From: Duganella aquatilis
Lineage (GTDB): Bacteria; Pseudomonadota; Gammaproteobacteria; Burkholderiales; Burkholderiaceae_D
Direction of reading: 5' to 3'
Assembly: GCF_009674565.1 (NCBI RefSeq)
Contig: NZ_WKJL01000008.1
Span: 62,001-126,000, forward strand
Length of the DNA: 64,000 bases
Part shown: piece after piece, positions 47,794 to 57,369 of the stretch
Numbering within the stretch: position 1 is the first letter of the stretch
Layout of the letters: the number at the start of each line of letters is the position of its first letter
Notes under the pieces: generated by a model
What the model saw: only the letters and a program-made list of their open reading frames with translations
The model's database searches: none
Told to the model about the DNA's origin: nothing
Made by a program: the position numbers and the translations under genes

Positions 47794-48600
47794 TTATGCC
47801 AGCCAGCGCTTGCGGCGCCTGTAAAATTTCATGTCGCGGAAGCTCTTGCGGCCGGCGCCGGAGACGCCGAGGTAGAACTCCTTGACGTCTTCGTTGCAGG
47901 ACAAGTCGGCCGCCGCGCCTTCCATCACCACGCGGCCGTTTTCCAGGATGTAGCCGAAGTCCGCATAGCGCAAGGCGATGCTGGTGTTCTGTTCGGCCAG
48001 CAGGAAGGAGACGTTTTCCTTGCTGTTCAAGTCCTTGACGATGCCGAAGATTTCTTCAACGATTTGCGGTGCGATGCCCATCGACGGTTCGTCCAGCAAA
48101 ATCATCGACGGCCTGGCCATCAGCGCGCGGCCGATGGCGCACATCTGCTGTTCGCCGCCGGAGGTGTAGCCGGCCTGGCTGCCGCGCCGCTCGCGCAGTC
48201 GCGGGAAGTAGTGATAGACCTTTTCCAGCGATGCCTTCAGTTCCGAACGGGAGGCGTTGCGCGTGTAGGCGCCCGTCAGCAGGTTTTCTTCGATGGTCAG
48301 GTGGCCGAAGCAGTGGCGGCCTTCCATCACCTGCGACAGGCCGCGCTTGACCAGTTCATTCGGCGTCAGCTGGTCGATGCGTTCGCCCTTGAACTGGACG
48401 TCGCCCTTGGTCACGTCGCCACGCTCGCCGCGCAGCAGCGTGGAGATGGTCTTCAGCGTGGTCGACTTGCCGGCGCCGTTGGCGCCCAGCAGCGCGACGA
48501 TCTTCCCTTGCGGGACCTGCAGCGACACGCCTTTCAGCACGAGGATGACGTGGTCGTAGATAACTTCCACGTTATTCACAGACAGATACGGCGTCATCAT
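47794..48600 (-). CDS. Liv-type ABC transporter ATP-binding protein (LivF-like)
   Basis: 268 residues: Walker A GANGAGKS, ABC signature region SGGEQQMCAIGRALM, Walker B SMILLDEPSMGI. A C-terminal extension (FRDMKFYRRRKRWLA) exceeds usual LivF length. The first ATG overlaps the stop of the binding-protein gene. One of two ATPases in the cassette. Confidence 0.93.
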   Translation of the reverse strand: MMTPYLSVNNVEVIYDHVILVLKGVSLQVPQGKIVALLGANGAGKSTTLKTISTLLRGERGDVTKGDVQFKGERIDQLTPNELVKRGLSQVMEGRHCFGHLTIEENLLTGAYTRNASRSELKASLEKVYHYFPRLRERRGSQAGYTSGGEQQMCAIGRALMARPSMILLDEPSMGIAPQIVEEIFGIVKDLNSKENVSFLLAEQNTSIALRYADFGYILENGRVVMEGAAADLSCNEDVKEFYLGVSGAGRKSFRDMKFYRRRKRWLA

Positions 48601-49901
48601 TTCGCGCAGGCCGGCGTGATTTTCTTCTCGGCCGCATAGGCTGCGGAGCTTTCCTCCAGCAGCTGGCGGGTCAGCGCCTTGTCGCCCACGATCCAGTTGG
48701 GCGTGACGGCATTCCACTTCTTGCCGTCCCACTGCTGCACCTTGACCGCGCCGGAGCCTTCATGATCGTCGCAGCTGGTCTTCACCACCGGCAGCATGCC
48801 GAAGGCGCCGATGGCTTTCTGCCGCGCCTCGTCCACATTCAGGTTCTCCAGGCCCCAGCGCATTTGCTCGCCGGTGATGCGCTTGCCCTTGCCGAATTTC
48901 TCCTGCGCGGTGCGGATCGCCTCCACCCACAGGATCGCCGCGCTCACGCCGCGCATGTGGTACACGCTGCCGATGCGCGATGCGTCGGCCATATTGCCCT
49001 TGCCGGCGTCGTAGAGTTTTTTGCGGATCTCATCCAGCACAGGATAATTGCCGGGCGTGTTGAAGGTCATGGCGCTGTAACCCTTGGCAGCATCGCCTGT
49101 AGGTACGGTATCTTCTTCCGAACCGGCCCACCACACGCCGAGGATTTTTTCGCGCGGGAAGCCGTTGCGCTGCGCGGTCTTGATGGCGACCGCGTTCATC
49201 GATCCCCAGCCCCACAGGATCACATGATCCGGCTTGGCCTGGCGGATCTGCAGCCACTGCGACTGCTGCTCGCTGCCCGGAGGCGTGACGGGGATCTTGA
49301 TCAGTTCAAAGCCATATTGTTTCGACAGCGCCTCCAGCACCGGCAAGGGTTCCTTGCCGAACGCCGAGTCGTGATACAGATGCACGATCTTCTTCCCTTT
49401 GAGCCTGGCCATGCCGCCCTCCTTGTCGCCGAGGTACTTGATCATCGCGGCGGCCTGGTTCCAGTAACTGGTAATCAGCGGGAAGACATAGGGGAAGACC
49501 TTGCCGTTGGCGGCATCCGAACGGCCGTAGCCGATCATCGTCATCGGGATTTTGTCGACGGCCAGGCGATCCAGAATGCCGTAGGCCACGCCGGTGGACA
49601 GCGGTTCGACCAGCGTCGCGCCGCCGTTCTTGGTTTTCAGCCGCTCATAGCACTCCACGCCGCGCGACGGGTTGTATTCCGTCTCGCACTCTTCCCATGA
49701 AATCTTCACGCCGTTCACGCCGCCGGACAGATTCACGAGGTTGAAGTAGTCGATAATCCCGCCATAAAAGCCGGAACCGCCCGCCGCATAAGGGCCGACG
49801 CGATACGAGGGCAGGGCGATATACTGTTCCGCAGGCTGCGCGATGGCCGCGCCGCTGGCGGCCAGTAACAGCACTGCGACGAGGGATGCAAAGCGTTTCA
49901 T
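48597..49901 (-). CDS. Branched-chain amino-acid-type ABC transporter substrate-binding protein
   Basis: 434-residue periplasmic binding protein (peripla_BP_6 family) with a signal peptide (KRFASLVAVLLLAASGAAIA). Longer than LivJ/LivK (about 370) and of the group often found with acyl-CoA ligases, which suggests a ligand other than branched-chain amino acids, perhaps an aromatic or carboxylic acid. Encoded between livM and livF. Confidence 0.9.
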   Translation of the reverse strand: MKRFASLVAVLLLAASGAAIAQPAEQYIALPSYRVGPYAAGGSGFYGGIIDYFNLVNLSGGVNGVKISWEECETEYNPSRGVECYERLKTKNGGATLVEPLSTGVAYGILDRLAVDKIPMTMIGYGRSDAANGKVFPYVFPLITSYWNQAAAMIKYLGDKEGGMARLKGKKIVHLYHDSAFGKEPLPVLEALSKQYGFELIKIPVTPPGSEQQSQWLQIRQAKPDHVILWGWGSMNAVAIKTAQRNGFPREKILGVWWAGSEEDTVPTGDAAKGYSAMTFNTPGNYPVLDEIRKKLYDAGKGNMADASRIGSVYHMRGVSAAILWVEAIRTAQEKFGKGKRITGEQMRWGLENLNVDEARQKAIGAFGMLPVVKTSCDDHEGSGAVKVQQWDGKKWNAVTPNWIVGDKALTRQLLEESSAAYAAEKKITPACAK

Positions 49902-49922
49902 AGACTTGTCTCCTGTATTTTT

Positions 49923-50981
49923 TTAGTGAGGGAACGGCCACAGACGCAATTTCTCTTTACCTATTTGCCACAAACGCGCCAAGCCGTGCGGCTCGACGAT
50001 CAAGAAGAAGATAATCAGCGCACCAAACACCATCAGCTCCAGGTTGGAAGCAACGCTGGTCGGCAGCGCAAGGCTGTGCGCCACAATGTTCAGCAGCACC
50101 GGCAGCAGCACGATGAAGGCCGCGCCGAGGAAGGAGCCAAGCACCGAACCGACGCCGCCGATGATAATCATGAACAGGATGCGGAACGACAGATCGAGGT
50201 TGTAGGCTTCCGGCTCCACCGTGCCGAGATAGGCATACGCATACAGCGCGCCGGCCACGCCGCAGTAGAACGAGCTGACGGCAAACGCCAGCAGCTTGGT
50301 GCGCATCAGGCGGAAGCCGATCACTTCGGCCGCCACATCCATGTCGCGCACCGCCATCCACGAGCGGCCGACGTTGGAGCGGATCATGTTCTTGGCCAGC
50401 AGCGCCATCACCGCCACCACGGCCAGCACCAGCAGGTATTTGCTGGCCGGCGTATCGAAGACATAGCCGAGGATGACGATGGGTTGCGCGGTGATGACGC
50501 CGGAAGAGCTGTAGTTGGTCAGGTAAGGAATCTTGGTCAGGCACCAGACCACGAAGAACTGCGTGGCCAGCGTGGCGGCGGCCAGGTAGAAACCACGAAT
50601 CCGCAGCGACGGCAGCCCGAAGGCGATGCCGACCAGCGCCGCGCTCAAGCCGCCCAGCACAAACGCCAGCAGCACCGGCAGGCCGGGAATGCGCAGGATG
50701 AAGTTATACGAAGCGAAGGCGCCCACCGCCATGAAGGCCGCCGTGCCGAGCGACAGCTGGCCCGCGTAGCCGGTCAGGATATTCAGGCCGATCGCGGCCA
50801 GCGAGAAAATCAGAAACGGTATCAGGATCGCCGACAGCGCATAGGGCGACGCAAGCAGCGGCACGGCGACAATCGCCACCGCCATCAGCGCCAGCAGCGC
50901 AATGCGGTCCTGCAGAATAGGGAAGATCTGGCCGTCGGCCTGGTAGCTGGTCTTGAACTGTCCTGCTTCGCGATAGAGCAT
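49923..50981 (-). CDS. Liv-type ABC transporter permease (LivM-like)
   Basis: 352-residue inner-membrane permease with about ten hydrophobic segments and the family sequence GLNILTGYAGQLSLGTAAFM. It precedes the binding protein by 21 bp and follows livH after 3 bp. Confidence 0.92.
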   Translation of the reverse strand: MLYREAGQFKTSYQADGQIFPILQDRIALLALMAVAIVAVPLLASPYALSAILIPFLIFSLAAIGLNILTGYAGQLSLGTAAFMAVGAFASYNFILRIPGLPVLLAFVLGGLSAALVGIAFGLPSLRIRGFYLAAATLATQFFVVWCLTKIPYLTNYSSSGVITAQPIVILGYVFDTPASKYLLVLAVVAVMALLAKNMIRSNVGRSWMAVRDMDVAAEVIGFRLMRTKLLAFAVSSFYCGVAGALYAYAYLGTVEPEAYNLDLSFRILFMIIIGGVGSVLGSFLGAAFIVLLPVLLNIVAHSLALPTSVASNLELMVFGALIIFFLIVEPHGLARLWQIGKEKLRLWPFPH

Positions 50982-50984
50982 GGC

Positions 50985-51887
50985 TCAGATTCTCCGGATG
51001 ATTTTTTCGCCGAACAGCCCTTCGGGCCGCACCAGCAGGAACAGCAAGGCCAGCACGTAAGGGAACCAGCCCTCGATGCCGCCGCCGACTATCGGTCCGA
51101 TGTAGACCTCGGCCAGTTTTTCGGAAGCGCCGATAATCAGCCCGCCGACAATCGCGCCCGGCATCGAGGTGAAGCCGCCAAGGATCAGCACCGGCAGCGC
51201 CTTCAGCGCCACAAACGTCAGCGCGAACTGCACGCCATTGCGCGCGCCCCACAGCATGCCTGCCACCAGCGCCACCAGTCCCGCCACTGCCCACAGCACG
51301 GCCCAGATGCGTTGCAGCGGGATGCCGACCGCCAGCGCTGCCTGGTGATCGTCGGCGACGGCGCGCAGCGCGCGGCCCACTTTGGTTTTCGAGAACAGCA
51401 GGGCCAGCGTGGTCACCAGCAGCCCGCACACGGCGGCGGCCATGATGTCGAACTGCGAGACCAGGATGTTGTAGTTGTCCATCAGGTACTGCGACGGCAC
51501 GTCTTCTATCGGCAGCTCCAGCTTGCGTACCTGCGCGCCGAACACCAGCTGCGCCAGGCCTTCGATGAAGAACGCCAGGCCGATGGTCGCCATGAACAGC
51601 GTGATTTCCGGCTGGTTGACCAGGGGCCGCAGCACCACGCGTTCGATCGCGAGGCCGAGCAGTATCATCACCGCCACGGTGATCGGCAGCGCTATCCACA
51701 GCGAGGCGCCCAGCTTGTCCATCACGCCCACGCAGGTCAGCGCGGCGAAGTACACCATCGCGCCCTGCGCGAAGTTGAACACGCCGGATGCCTTATAAAT
51801 CAGCACAAAGCCGATCGCCACCAGCGCATACATCACGCCCGACAGCAGGCCGCCAATCAACACCTCGAAAAAGAAGTTCATCAGCAT
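50985..51887 (-). CDS. Liv-type ABC transporter permease (LivH-like)
   Basis: 300-residue permease beginning with FFEVLIGGLLSGVMYALVAI, as LivH proteins do, and containing IYKASGVFNFAQGAMVYFAA. Its start overlaps the livG stop by 7 bp. Confidence 0.92.
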   Translation of the reverse strand: MLMNFFFEVLIGGLLSGVMYALVAIGFVLIYKASGVFNFAQGAMVYFAALTCVGVMDKLGASLWIALPITVAVMILLGLAIERVVLRPLVNQPEITLFMATIGLAFFIEGLAQLVFGAQVRKLELPIEDVPSQYLMDNYNILVSQFDIMAAAVCGLLVTTLALLFSKTKVGRALRAVADDHQAALAVGIPLQRIWAVLWAVAGLVALVAGMLWGARNGVQFALTFVALKALPVLILGGFTSMPGAIVGGLIIGASEKLAEVYIGPIVGGGIEGWFPYVLALLFLLVRPEGLFGEKIIRRI

Positions 51888-52711
51888 CCCACCCCAAGGT
51901 AAGCGTTGATCACATCCTGGTTGCCGCGCACCTCGTCCGGCGTGCCGTCGCCGATTTTCTTGCCGTAGTCGAGCACCACCACGCGGTCCGAGATATCCAT
52001 CACCACGCCCATATCATGTTCGATCAGCACGATGGTGGTGCCGAATTGATCGTTGACGTCGAGGATGAAGCGGCACATGTCCTGCTTTTCCTCGACATTC
52101 ATGCCGGCCATGGGTTCGTCCAGCAGCAGAATCTCCGGCTCGGCGGCCAATGCGCGGCCCAGTTCCACGCGCTTTTGCAGGCCGTAGGGCAGGCGGCCCA
52201 CCGGCGTCTTGCGGATGGCTTGAATCTCTAAAAAATCGATGATCTCTTCGGCCTTGATGCGGTGGGCGATTTCCTCGCGCCGCGCCGGTCCCCAATACAG
52301 CGCCTGCATCAGGAAATTGGATTTCATCTTGAGGTTACGGCCGGTCATGATGTTGTCGAGGACCGTCATGCCCTTGAACAGCGCGATATTCTGGAAGGTA
52401 CGGGCGATGCCGGATTTGGCGGCGGCGTGGCAGTCCATATTCCTGCGCACTTCGCCGCGATAGACGATTTCCCCCTGCTGCGGGCGATACACGCCGTTGA
52501 TCACGTTGAGCATCGAGCTTTTGCCGGCGCCGTTCGGGCCGATGATGGCGCGGATCTCATGCTGGCGCACGTCAAAGGAAATGTCGGTCAGCGCCTTCAC
52601 ACCGCCGAACGACAGCGAGATGTTTTTCAGGTCGAGGATCACCGGTCCCGTTTCGCGCTGCGCCGGCGTGGTGCCGAAATGCGCCTCTGGTTCGTTCATT
52701 TGCATGTGCAC
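51881..52711 (-). CDS. Liv-type ABC transporter ATP-binding protein (LivG-like)
   Basis: 276 residues: Walker A GPNGAGKSS, the LPYGLQKRVELGRALAAEPE signature region and Walker B ILLLDEPMAGM. The long insertion GRNLKMKSNFLMQALYWGPA is typical of LivG. It starts 12 bp after the acyl-CoA synthetase stop. Confidence 0.93.
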   Translation of the reverse strand: MHMQMNEPEAHFGTTPAQRETGPVILDLKNISLSFGGVKALTDISFDVRQHEIRAIIGPNGAGKSSMLNVINGVYRPQQGEIVYRGEVRRNMDCHAAAKSGIARTFQNIALFKGMTVLDNIMTGRNLKMKSNFLMQALYWGPARREEIAHRIKAEEIIDFLEIQAIRKTPVGRLPYGLQKRVELGRALAAEPEILLLDEPMAGMNVEEKQDMCRFILDVNDQFGTTIVLIEHDMGVVMDISDRVVVLDYGKKIGDGTPDEVRGNQDVINAYLGVGC

Positions 52712-52723
52712 CTCCCGCCTCTG

Positions 52724-54667
52724 TTATGCCGCCGCCCGCAGGGCAGGATAGGTCTTGCAGGATTCGATCTTCAGGTCCGCCGCCACCATGCCGGTGCGGC
52801 CGTCTTCAAACTTCACCAGCGTTTCAATGTGCTGCGCGGCCTTGCCGCCGTAGAGCGCATCGATCAGTACCGCATACTTCTCGGCGACGAATTTGCGGCG
52901 CACCTTGCGCGTGCGGGTCAGCTCATCGTCGTCCGGGTCCAGCTCCTTGTGCAGCACCAGGTAGCGGTGGATCTGCGTGTCGCTCATCGCGGCTTCCGCG
53001 GCCAGGTCGGCGTTGACCTGTTCGATGCAGTCCTTCACCAGCCCATACACGGCGGGATGCGCGGCCAGGTCGGTGTAGCCGGAATAGGCGATGCTGCGGC
53101 GTTCCGCCCAGTTACCCACAGCCTCCATATCGATATTGATGAAGGCGCACACCGCGTCGCACCGGTCGCCGAACACCACCGCCTCCTTGATGAAGGGGAA
53201 AAACTTGAGTTTGTTCTCGACGTAGTTGGGCGCGAAGATGGCGCCGCTGTTCATGCGGCCGACATCGGCGGCGCGGTCGATGATCTTCAAGTGGCCGTCG
53301 CTGTCGAACAGGCCGGCGTCGCCGGTGTGGAAGTAGCCTTGCGCATCGATTGCTTCGCTGGTGGCGTCGGGACGCTTGTAGTAGCAGGCCATCAGGGTGG
53401 GCGACTTCACCAGCACTTCGCCGTTGTCGGCCAGCTTGACCTCGACGCCGGGCGCCGGCAGGCCGACGCTGTCGAACTTGATCTGGCCATCCGGTTGCAG
53501 ACAGATATAGGCGCAGGTTTCGGTGGAGCCGTAGAACTGCTTCAGATTCACGCCGATGGAGCGATAGAAGCGAAACAGATCCGGTCCGATCGCAGCGCCG
53601 GCCGTGTAGGCGACGCGGATGCGCGACATGCCCAGCACATTCTTCAGCGGGCCATAGACCAGCGCCTTGCCCAGCGCGTAGCGCAGGCGGTCGCTCAGCG
53701 GCACCGGCTTGTTGTCTAAAATTTGAGCACCGCAGCGGCGCGCCACGCTCATAAAGTAGTGGAACATGCGGCGCTTGATGGCGCTGGCGTCCTCCATCCG
53801 TATCATCACGGTGGTCAGCATGTTCTCGAACACGCGCGGCGGGGCGAAGTAATAAGTAGGGCCGATTTCACGCATGTCGGTCATCACGGTCTCGCCGGAT
53901 TCGGGGCAGTTGACGGTGAAACCGGCCGTCATCGCCTGCGCGAAGGAGAACAGGCAGTCGCCCACCCACGCCATCGGCAGGTAGGACAGGATGTCTTCCT
54001 GATCGGTGAGGCGTTCGAAGCCGACGCCGCCCGTGCCGGCCGCCGTCAGCGCGGCGTGGGTCTGGCACACGCCCTTGGGCTTGCCGGTGGTGCCCGAGGT
54101 GTAGAGGATGATGGCGTTGTCGCTGCCCCGGCCTTCGGCCACGTTGGCTTCGAAAAAGCCGGGATGCGCCTTGTCCCAGGCGCGGCCCAGTTCCTGCAGC
54201 CGGGCGAAGGACAGCAGGCCTTGCTGCCGGTAGTGACGCATGCCGCGCTCGTCGTCATAGGCGATGTGGCGGATGTGCAGGTATTGGGATTGCAATTCCA
54301 GTAACTTGTCGACCTGTTCCTGGTCTTCAACGATGGCATACTGGATTTCGGCGTTTTCCAGCACGTAGGCCATGTCGGCGGCTGGCGCATCCTGGTACAG
54401 CGGCACCGGCACGCCGCCCAGGCATTGGGCGGCCAGCATCGACCAGTACAGGCGCGGGCGGTTGTCGCCGATGATGGCCAGGTTCATGCCCCGTTCGAAG
54501 CCGAGCGCCGCCAGGCCGCAGGCGAGGGCGCGCACTTCGTCGTTGACCTCGGCCCAGTTCCAGGTCTGCCAGATGCCCAGGTACTTTTCGCGGAACGCGG
54601 GTTTGCCGGGCCGGATCTGGCCGTGCGCGAGCAGTCGCCGAGGAAAGGTCTCGTGTTCGTTTTGCAC
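52724..54667 (-). CDS. AMP-dependent long-chain-type acyl-CoA synthetase
   Basis: 647 residues. Adenylate-forming motifs are ILYTSGTTGKPKGVCQTH (AMP-binding), FYGSTETCAYICLQP and GYFHTGDAGLFDSDGHLKII. I start at the GTG at 54667 because AGGAGA is placed correctly; the in-frame extension upstream lies in the A+T-rich leader. It is the first gene of the transport operon, divergent from the Crp/Fnr gene, and likely activates the imported acid. Confidence 0.9.
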   Translation of the reverse strand: MQNEHETFPRRLLAHGQIRPGKPAFREKYLGIWQTWNWAEVNDEVRALACGLAALGFERGMNLAIIGDNRPRLYWSMLAAQCLGGVPVPLYQDAPAADMAYVLENAEIQYAIVEDQEQVDKLLELQSQYLHIRHIAYDDERGMRHYRQQGLLSFARLQELGRAWDKAHPGFFEANVAEGRGSDNAIILYTSGTTGKPKGVCQTHAALTAAGTGGVGFERLTDQEDILSYLPMAWVGDCLFSFAQAMTAGFTVNCPESGETVMTDMREIGPTYYFAPPRVFENMLTTVMIRMEDASAIKRRMFHYFMSVARRCGAQILDNKPVPLSDRLRYALGKALVYGPLKNVLGMSRIRVAYTAGAAIGPDLFRFYRSIGVNLKQFYGSTETCAYICLQPDGQIKFDSVGLPAPGVEVKLADNGEVLVKSPTLMACYYKRPDATSEAIDAQGYFHTGDAGLFDSDGHLKIIDRAADVGRMNSGAIFAPNYVENKLKFFPFIKEAVVFGDRCDAVCAFINIDMEAVGNWAERRSIAYSGYTDLAAHPAVYGLVKDCIEQVNADLAAEAAMSDTQIHRYLVLHKELDPDDDELTRTRKVRRKFVAEKYAVLIDALYGGKAAQHIETLVKFEDGRTGMVAADLKIESCKTYPALRAAA

Positions 54668-54712
54668 CAGTGTCTCCTGTTGCTGTTTTGTTTTTTTGTG
54701 TGATGATATTAG

Positions 54713-54749
54713 CCTGCCGCGAGGAGGCAGGTTGTCTTTTCGACGACAA
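54713..54749. promoter_or_regulatory. Stem-loop and inverted repeat in the acyl-CoA synthetase / Crp-like spacer
   Basis: CCTGCC and GGCAGG (54713-54718, 54726-54731) form a 6-bp hairpin. Directly after it, TTGTC-N8-GACAA (54732-54749) is a symmetric half-site pair of the size bound by Crp/Fnr dimers. It sits between the two divergent start codons. Confidence 0.4.
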
Positions 54750-54780
54750 TTCACGGACTTTTCTATGGTGCATCGCAAAA

Positions 54781-55470
54781 ATGTCTGATCGAGATCAAAT
54801 TACTTTGAGGGAAGCATTGCGCTCCGCGATCTGGGCGAAAGACCTGACGCCGGAACAAATGGCGCGCGTCGAGGCCGACACGTTTGAAACCTTTGTGCCC
54901 AAAGGCGGTTATGTCTGCCGCAAGGGAGAAATGGTCGAGAATTGGCTGGGCATTATCGATGGCATGGTGAAGATGAATAATTTCTCTTCCAGTGGCAAAA
55001 GCGTGACATTTACCGGCGTGCCGACCGGCGGCTGGTTTGGCGAAGGCACGGTGTTAAAAAACGAAACACTGAAATATGACGCCATGGCGTTGCGCGACAG
55101 CCGTATCGCACGCATGCCGGTCGCGACATTTATGTGGCTATTGGATAATAGCCTGCCTTTTAGCCGTTTCCTGCTGATGCAATTAAACGAACGTCTCGGA
55201 CAGTTTATCGGCATGGTCGAAAACGATCGTTTATTGAATCCGGATACGCGGGTGGCACGCTGCCTGGCGTCTTTATACCATTCGCATTTATATCCCAGCC
55301 TGGAGAAAAGCGTACTTATATCGCAGGAGGAGTTGGGATTATTATCCGGAGCCTCCCGTCAGCGCGCGAATCAGGCTTTGCAACTGCTGGAAAAGCAAGG
55401 ACTGCTCAGTCTAGATTACGGCGGTATTCGCATCTTCGACCTGGAAGGATTACGGCGTTATGAGGCTTAG
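54781..55470 (+). CDS. Crp/Fnr family transcriptional regulator
   Basis: 229 residues: a cyclic-nucleotide-binding-type beta-roll (VPKGGYVCRKGEMVENWLGI, GGWFGEGTVLKNE) and a C-terminal Crp helix-turn-helix (ISQEELGLLSGASRQRANQA). No Fnr iron-sulfur cysteine cluster is seen. Codon use is richer in TTA, ATA and ATT than its neighbours. Divergent from the Liv/acyl-CoA-ligase operon, its likely target. Confidence 0.88.
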   Translation: MSDRDQITLREALRSAIWAKDLTPEQMARVEADTFETFVPKGGYVCRKGEMVENWLGIIDGMVKMNNFSSSGKSVTFTGVPTGGWFGEGTVLKNETLKYDAMALRDSRIARMPVATFMWLLDNSLPFSRFLLMQLNERLGQFIGMVENDRLLNPDTRVARCLASLYHSHLYPSLEKSVLISQEELGLLSGASRQRANQALQLLEKQGLLSLDYGGIRIFDLEGLRRYEA

Positions 55471-55495
55471 CAGGCTTTTTTTTCGCCAGAGTATG

Positions 55496-56410
55496 CTAAT
55501 AATTGGCATATACTCGCCAATTTCCGGCACGTGCAAGGTCGATGAAGGCTCTCAGCTTGGCCTGCTGCTGGGTGCGCGCAGGGAAGTAGAGATATAGTCC
55601 GGACGTTGGCGGAATAAATGACGCCAGCGTTTTATGCAGATGTCCTGTCGCCAGATCGGCGGTGATTTCCATTTCAGGCAGATAAGCCAGTCCTTGTGAT
55701 TGGCGGCAAAATTCGGCGATTAAAGCCGTATCGTTGGCGATTAATCCACCGCCAGTCTCTACTTCGAAATCCTGGCCATTGCGCGAAAAGCGCCAGCGAT
55801 GTAAAGCACCCGAACCGGTAAATCGATAACGGATCGTTTGTCGTGTAATTAACTCTTCCGGCGTCTCCGGGTGGCCATATTCTGTAAAATAATCGGCCGA
55901 GCCTACGACGCACCATTCCAGTTCCGGCGTCAGCTGCACCATGACCATATCCTGGGCGACAGCCTGTCCCAGCCGTATGCCGGCATCGAAGCCGCCCGCG
56001 ATTAAATCAATAGCGCCGTCATCCAGCGATATATCCAATGTTATCTCCGGATATACACGGTGAAATTGCGGAACCAGCGTTTTTAAAACCAGTCGGCCCA
56101 GATTGCGCGGTACGGTTAAACGCAGCGTGCCTATTGGTTTGTCGCGGTAGGCATTCAAGGCGGAAAAAGCGTCGTCTATTTGCGACGTTGCCGAACGCAG
56201 TTGCGCATATAAGGCTGCGCCTGCCTCTGTCAGCGCCACGCTGCGCGTTGTGCGTTTGAACAAAACCACGCCGTGACGCTGTTCCAGCATCTTGATGGCC
56301 TTGCTGGCGGCCGTGGTGGTGATGCCTGTTTTTGCGGCAGCAGCGCTGAAACTGCGCTGCTCGGCCACCGCCAAAAAGGTGCGGACGCCGTCGAGGGAAG
56401 CTGTCTTCAT
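55496..56410 (-). CDS. LysR family transcriptional regulator
   Basis: 304 residues from the ATG at 56410 (MKTASLDGVRTFLAVAEQRS), with helix-turn-helix TGITTTAASKAIKMLEQRHG and a LysR substrate domain. It is A+T-richer than the window average, like the adjacent Crp-type gene. It is divergent from an SDR gene, with a perfect palindrome between them. Confidence 0.92.
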   Translation of the reverse strand: MKTASLDGVRTFLAVAEQRSFSAAAAKTGITTTAASKAIKMLEQRHGVVLFKRTTRSVALTEAGAALYAQLRSATSQIDDAFSALNAYRDKPIGTLRLTVPRNLGRLVLKTLVPQFHRVYPEITLDISLDDGAIDLIAGGFDAGIRLGQAVAQDMVMVQLTPELEWCVVGSADYFTEYGHPETPEELITRQTIRYRFTGSGALHRWRFSRNGQDFEVETGGGLIANDTALIAEFCRQSQGLAYLPEMEITADLATGHLHKTLASFIPPTSGLYLYFPARTQQQAKLRAFIDLARAGNWRVYANY

Positions 56411-56420
56411 GATATTGATT

Positions 56421-56437
56421 GTGAACTTATAGTTCAC
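56421..56437. promoter_or_regulatory. LysR-type operator palindrome
   Basis: GTGAACT-TAT-AGTTCAC is a perfect 7-bp inverted repeat with a 3-bp centre and contains the T-N11-A signature of LysR-type boxes. It lies 11 bp upstream of the LysR start and 76 bp upstream of the SDR start. Confidence 0.65.
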
Positions 56438-56513
56438 AGAGCATATCAGCTGACGCTCTTTAAGATCACAATCGTCCCGCCTAAGATGGCCGTTTCAATC
56501 CACGGAGGACATC

Positions 56514-57287
56514 ATGTTTTCTTTGCAAAACCAACGGGTACTGGTCACGGGCGGCACCAAAGGCGTAGGTCGGGAGGTGGTGGCGCTGATGCACGCCGAA
56601 GGCGCCCGCGTGCTGACCACCGCCCGCAGCCCCGGCGATCAGCTGCCGCCGGGCGTCATCTTTATTGCGTCCGACCTGAGCACGGCGCAGGGCTGCGCCG
56701 CCGTCGCGCAGGCGGTACAGGAGCAGTTGGGCGGCGTCGACCTGATCGTCCACGTGGCGGGCGGCTCCAAGGCGCCGGTTGGCGGTTTTGCCGTGCTGGA
56801 CGATGAAGAATGGGCGCAGGCGCTGGATTTCAACCTGATGCCATCCGTCCGCCTGGACCGGGCGCTGCTGCCAGCCATGCTGGAGCAGGGCAACGGCGTG
56901 ATTATCCACGTCACCTCGATCCAGAGCCGGCTCCCGCTGCCGGAGTCGACTACCGCTTACGCGGCGGCCAAGGCGGCGCTGTCCACCTACAGCAAAAGCC
57001 TGTCGAAAGAAGTCAGCCCCAAGGGCGTACGGGTGTTGCGCGTGTCGCCGGGCTGGATCGAGACCGATGCCGCCACGGCTTTCGTCAACGATTTGGCCGC
57101 CAAGGCCGGCACCGGCTATGAAGCCGCGCGCCAGGGCGTGATGCAGGCGCTGGGCGGCGTTCCGCTCGGCCGTCCGGCCCAGCCGCGCGAAGTGGCCGGG
57201 TTGATCGCCTTCCTGGCCTCGCCGCTGGCGGCCGGCCTTACCGGCCAGGAATACGTCATCGACGGCGGCACTATTCCTGTGGCCTGA
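56514..57287 (+). CDS. SDR family oxidoreductase
   Basis: 257-residue short-chain dehydrogenase. The cofactor loop is [14 protein letters not shown], and the catalytic Tyr/Lys pair is in [15 protein letters not shown], preceded by [12 protein letters not shown] carrying the Ser. The end [20 protein letters not shown] is canonical. The probable target of the divergent LysR regulator; substrate unknown. Confidence 0.92.
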   Translation: MFSLQNQRVLVTGGTKGVGREVVALMHAEGARVLTTARSPGDQLPPGVIFIASDLSTAQGCAAVAQAVQEQLGGVDLIVHVAGGSKAPVGGFAVLDDEEWAQALDFNLMPSVRLDRALLPAMLEQGNGVIIHVTSIQSRLPLPESTTAYAAAKAALSTYSKSLSKEVSPKGVRVLRVSPGWIETDAATAFVNDLAAKAGTGYEAARQGVMQALGGVPLGRPAQPREVAGLIAFLASPLAAGLTGQEYVIDGGTIPVA

Positions 57288-57369
57288 GCGCCCGCCGGAG
57301 GGAAGGCATTCGGAGTATCATAGCGACAAGCTATGCCGCAGTAGCGGCGCACGGAATTTGAACCCTGCC

